DNA of 13,570 nt, taken from Methanobrevibacter sp. GTDB taxonomy: Archaea; Methanobacteriota; Methanobacteria; Methanobacteriales; Methanobacteriaceae. The DNA is taken from assembly GCA_016291275.1 (NCBI GenBank), contig JAEEWY010000018.1:1-13570 (forward strand), given 5' to 3'. Positions within the stretch are counted from its first letter, which is position 1, and every line of letters starts with the position of its first letter. Below are positions 12,747 through 13,570 of this stretch, piece after piece. Below the pieces are notes generated by a model. That model saw nothing but the letters and a program-made list of their open reading frames with translations, had not been told where the DNA came from and searched no databases. Both the position numbers and the translations under genes were made by a program.

Positions 12747-13570
12747 TTATCTATTTGTAACTTCAATGAATCTTTCAAGCTGATTCAATGCCTTGCCTGA
12801 GTCAATGACCTCTTCAGCTAACCTGATTCCATCTTCCAATGAATCCACTCTTCCTGCAACATACAATCCTGCAGCGGAATTCAATAGAACTGCATTTCTT
12901 CTTGGACCTTTTTCTCCATTTAAAATAGCTAATGTGATTTCTGCATTTTCCTTTGCATCGCCACCAACAAGGTCTTCCTTAGATGAAATGGTCATGCCGA
13001 AGTCCTCTGGAGAAAGCTCATATGTCCTTGTCTTGCCATCCTTAAGTTCACATACTGCAGTCTTGTCACTTGCTGAGATTTCATCCATCACATCCAATCC
13101 ATAAACAACCATTGCAGATTTGACTCCCAAATTTTTCAAAACATCTGTAAGGGGCTCCAGAAGTTCCCTTTCATACACTCCTAAAACTTCCATTGAAGCA
13201 CCTGCAGGGCTTGTCAAAGGCCCTAAAATATTGAATATTGTTCTGATTGAAAGCTCTTTACGCACACCTGCAACATATTTCATTGAGAGATGATAGTTTT
13301 GAGCAAAGAGGAAACATAAGTTTATTTCCTTTAGGCAACTTAAGCTTTTTTCAGGACTAATATGGATATTGACTCCTAATTCTTCCAGCACATCTGCTGC
13401 ACCACATTTGCTTGAAGCGGACCTATTCCCATGCTTTGCAACTGGAACACCTGCTGCGGAAATCACAATGGAAGATGTGGTGGAAATATTGAATGTGTTT
13501 GAACCGTCCCCTCCAGTTCCAACAATCTCCAAGACTTCCTCATCATTCAATAGCCTTACACAGTGAGCCA
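12747..13570 (-). CDS. trpD: Anthranilate phosphoribosyltransferase, N-terminus cut by window edge
   Basis: TrpD attaches the phosphoribosyl group of PRPP to anthranilate, the second committed step of tryptophan synthesis. About 273 residues are visible, and the frame stays open to the right edge, so roughly the first 65-75 residues are missing. A TTG at 13550 is not a believable start, because conserved-looking sequence (AHCVRLLNDEEVLEIV) runs across it. Visible motifs are the PRPP loop GTGGDGSNTFNIST, KHGNRSASSKCGAADVLEELG, the anthranilate-site stretch VRKELSIRTIFNILGPL, and the magnesium-binding DE pair in GLDVMDEIS. The usual LTNP is LTSP here. It is a stand-alone protein in the visible part; whether trpG is fused or separate upstream cannot be seen. 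It leads the visible part of the operon and is followed by trpC after 28 bases. Confidence 0.96.
   Translation of the reverse strand, partial: AHCVRLLNDEEVLEIVGTGGDGSNTFNISTTSSIVISAAGVPVAKHGNRSASSKCGAADVLEELGVNIHISPEKSLSCLKEINLCFLFAQNYHLSMKYVAGVRKELSIRTIFNILGPLTSPAGASMEVLGVYERELLEPLTDVLKNLGVKSAMVVYGLDVMDEISASDKTAVCELKDGKTRTYELSPEDFGMTISSKEDLVGGDAKENAEITLAILNGEKGPRRNAVLLNSAAGLYVAGRVDSLEDGIRLAEEVIDSGKALNQLERFIEVTNR

Noticed and set aside
12793..13104. Plus-strand open frame of 103 codons inside trpD
   Set aside because: It is antisense to conserved TrpD sequence and Ser/Pro-rich, as expected for a shadow frame.

Overview
The window is AT-rich DNA that reads as an archaeal chromosome, most likely a Methanobrevibacter-type methanogen (Methanobacteriales). 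Supporting signs are AGA/AGG and ATA codon use, GGTGAT/GGAG-type ribosome binding sites, TTTATATAT boxes ahead of genes, oligo-T tracts after genes, and two flavoproteins with the compact cysteine motif of methanogen iron-sulfur flavoproteins. The genus is an inference. I find 14 protein genes, one cut by the window edge. I see no RNA gene, insertion sequence or CRISPR array, and no gene-free gap above 160 bases.

Left part, all on +. A TatD-type metal-dependent hydrolase (127-879) is followed by a two-gene unit: a TetR repressor fused to a GNAT acetyltransferase (1032-2336) and an iron-sulfur-flavoprotein-like oxidoreductase (2369-3103). Two near-identical palindromes flank the predicted start of transcription of the fusion gene, one against the TATA box and one just downstream, so the unit looks autoregulated. 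Next come a membrane acyltransferase-3 protein (3175-4290) and a family 1 uracil-DNA glycosylase (4353-5045), which ends in a striking triple repeat of T7A3.

Middle part, all on +. A MarR-type regulator (5192-5638), a MATE efflux pump (5697-7061) and an MFS efflux pump of the 14-helix drug-exporter type (7115-8500) form a compact efflux cassette. The MarR gene has no visible ribosome binding site and a TATA box at the distance that would give a leaderless mRNA. A GTTTC/GAAAC palindrome abuts that box.

Right part, all on -. A second iron-sulfur-flavoprotein-like gene (8564-9097) is convergent with the MFS gene. The tryptophan operon then runs leftward as trpD (partial), trpC, trpF, trpB, trpA (13570 down to 9251). 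The five genes are closely spaced, most with their own GGAG-type ribosome binding sites, and end in a hairpin plus U-rich tract that overlaps the trpA stop codon. Together they convert anthranilate to tryptophan. trpE and trpG, and the operon promoter, would lie beyond the right edge.

Most of the window is recognisable. The most interesting item is the TetR-GNAT fusion with its paired operators and linked flavoprotein, whose inducer and acetylation substrate cannot be read from the sequence.
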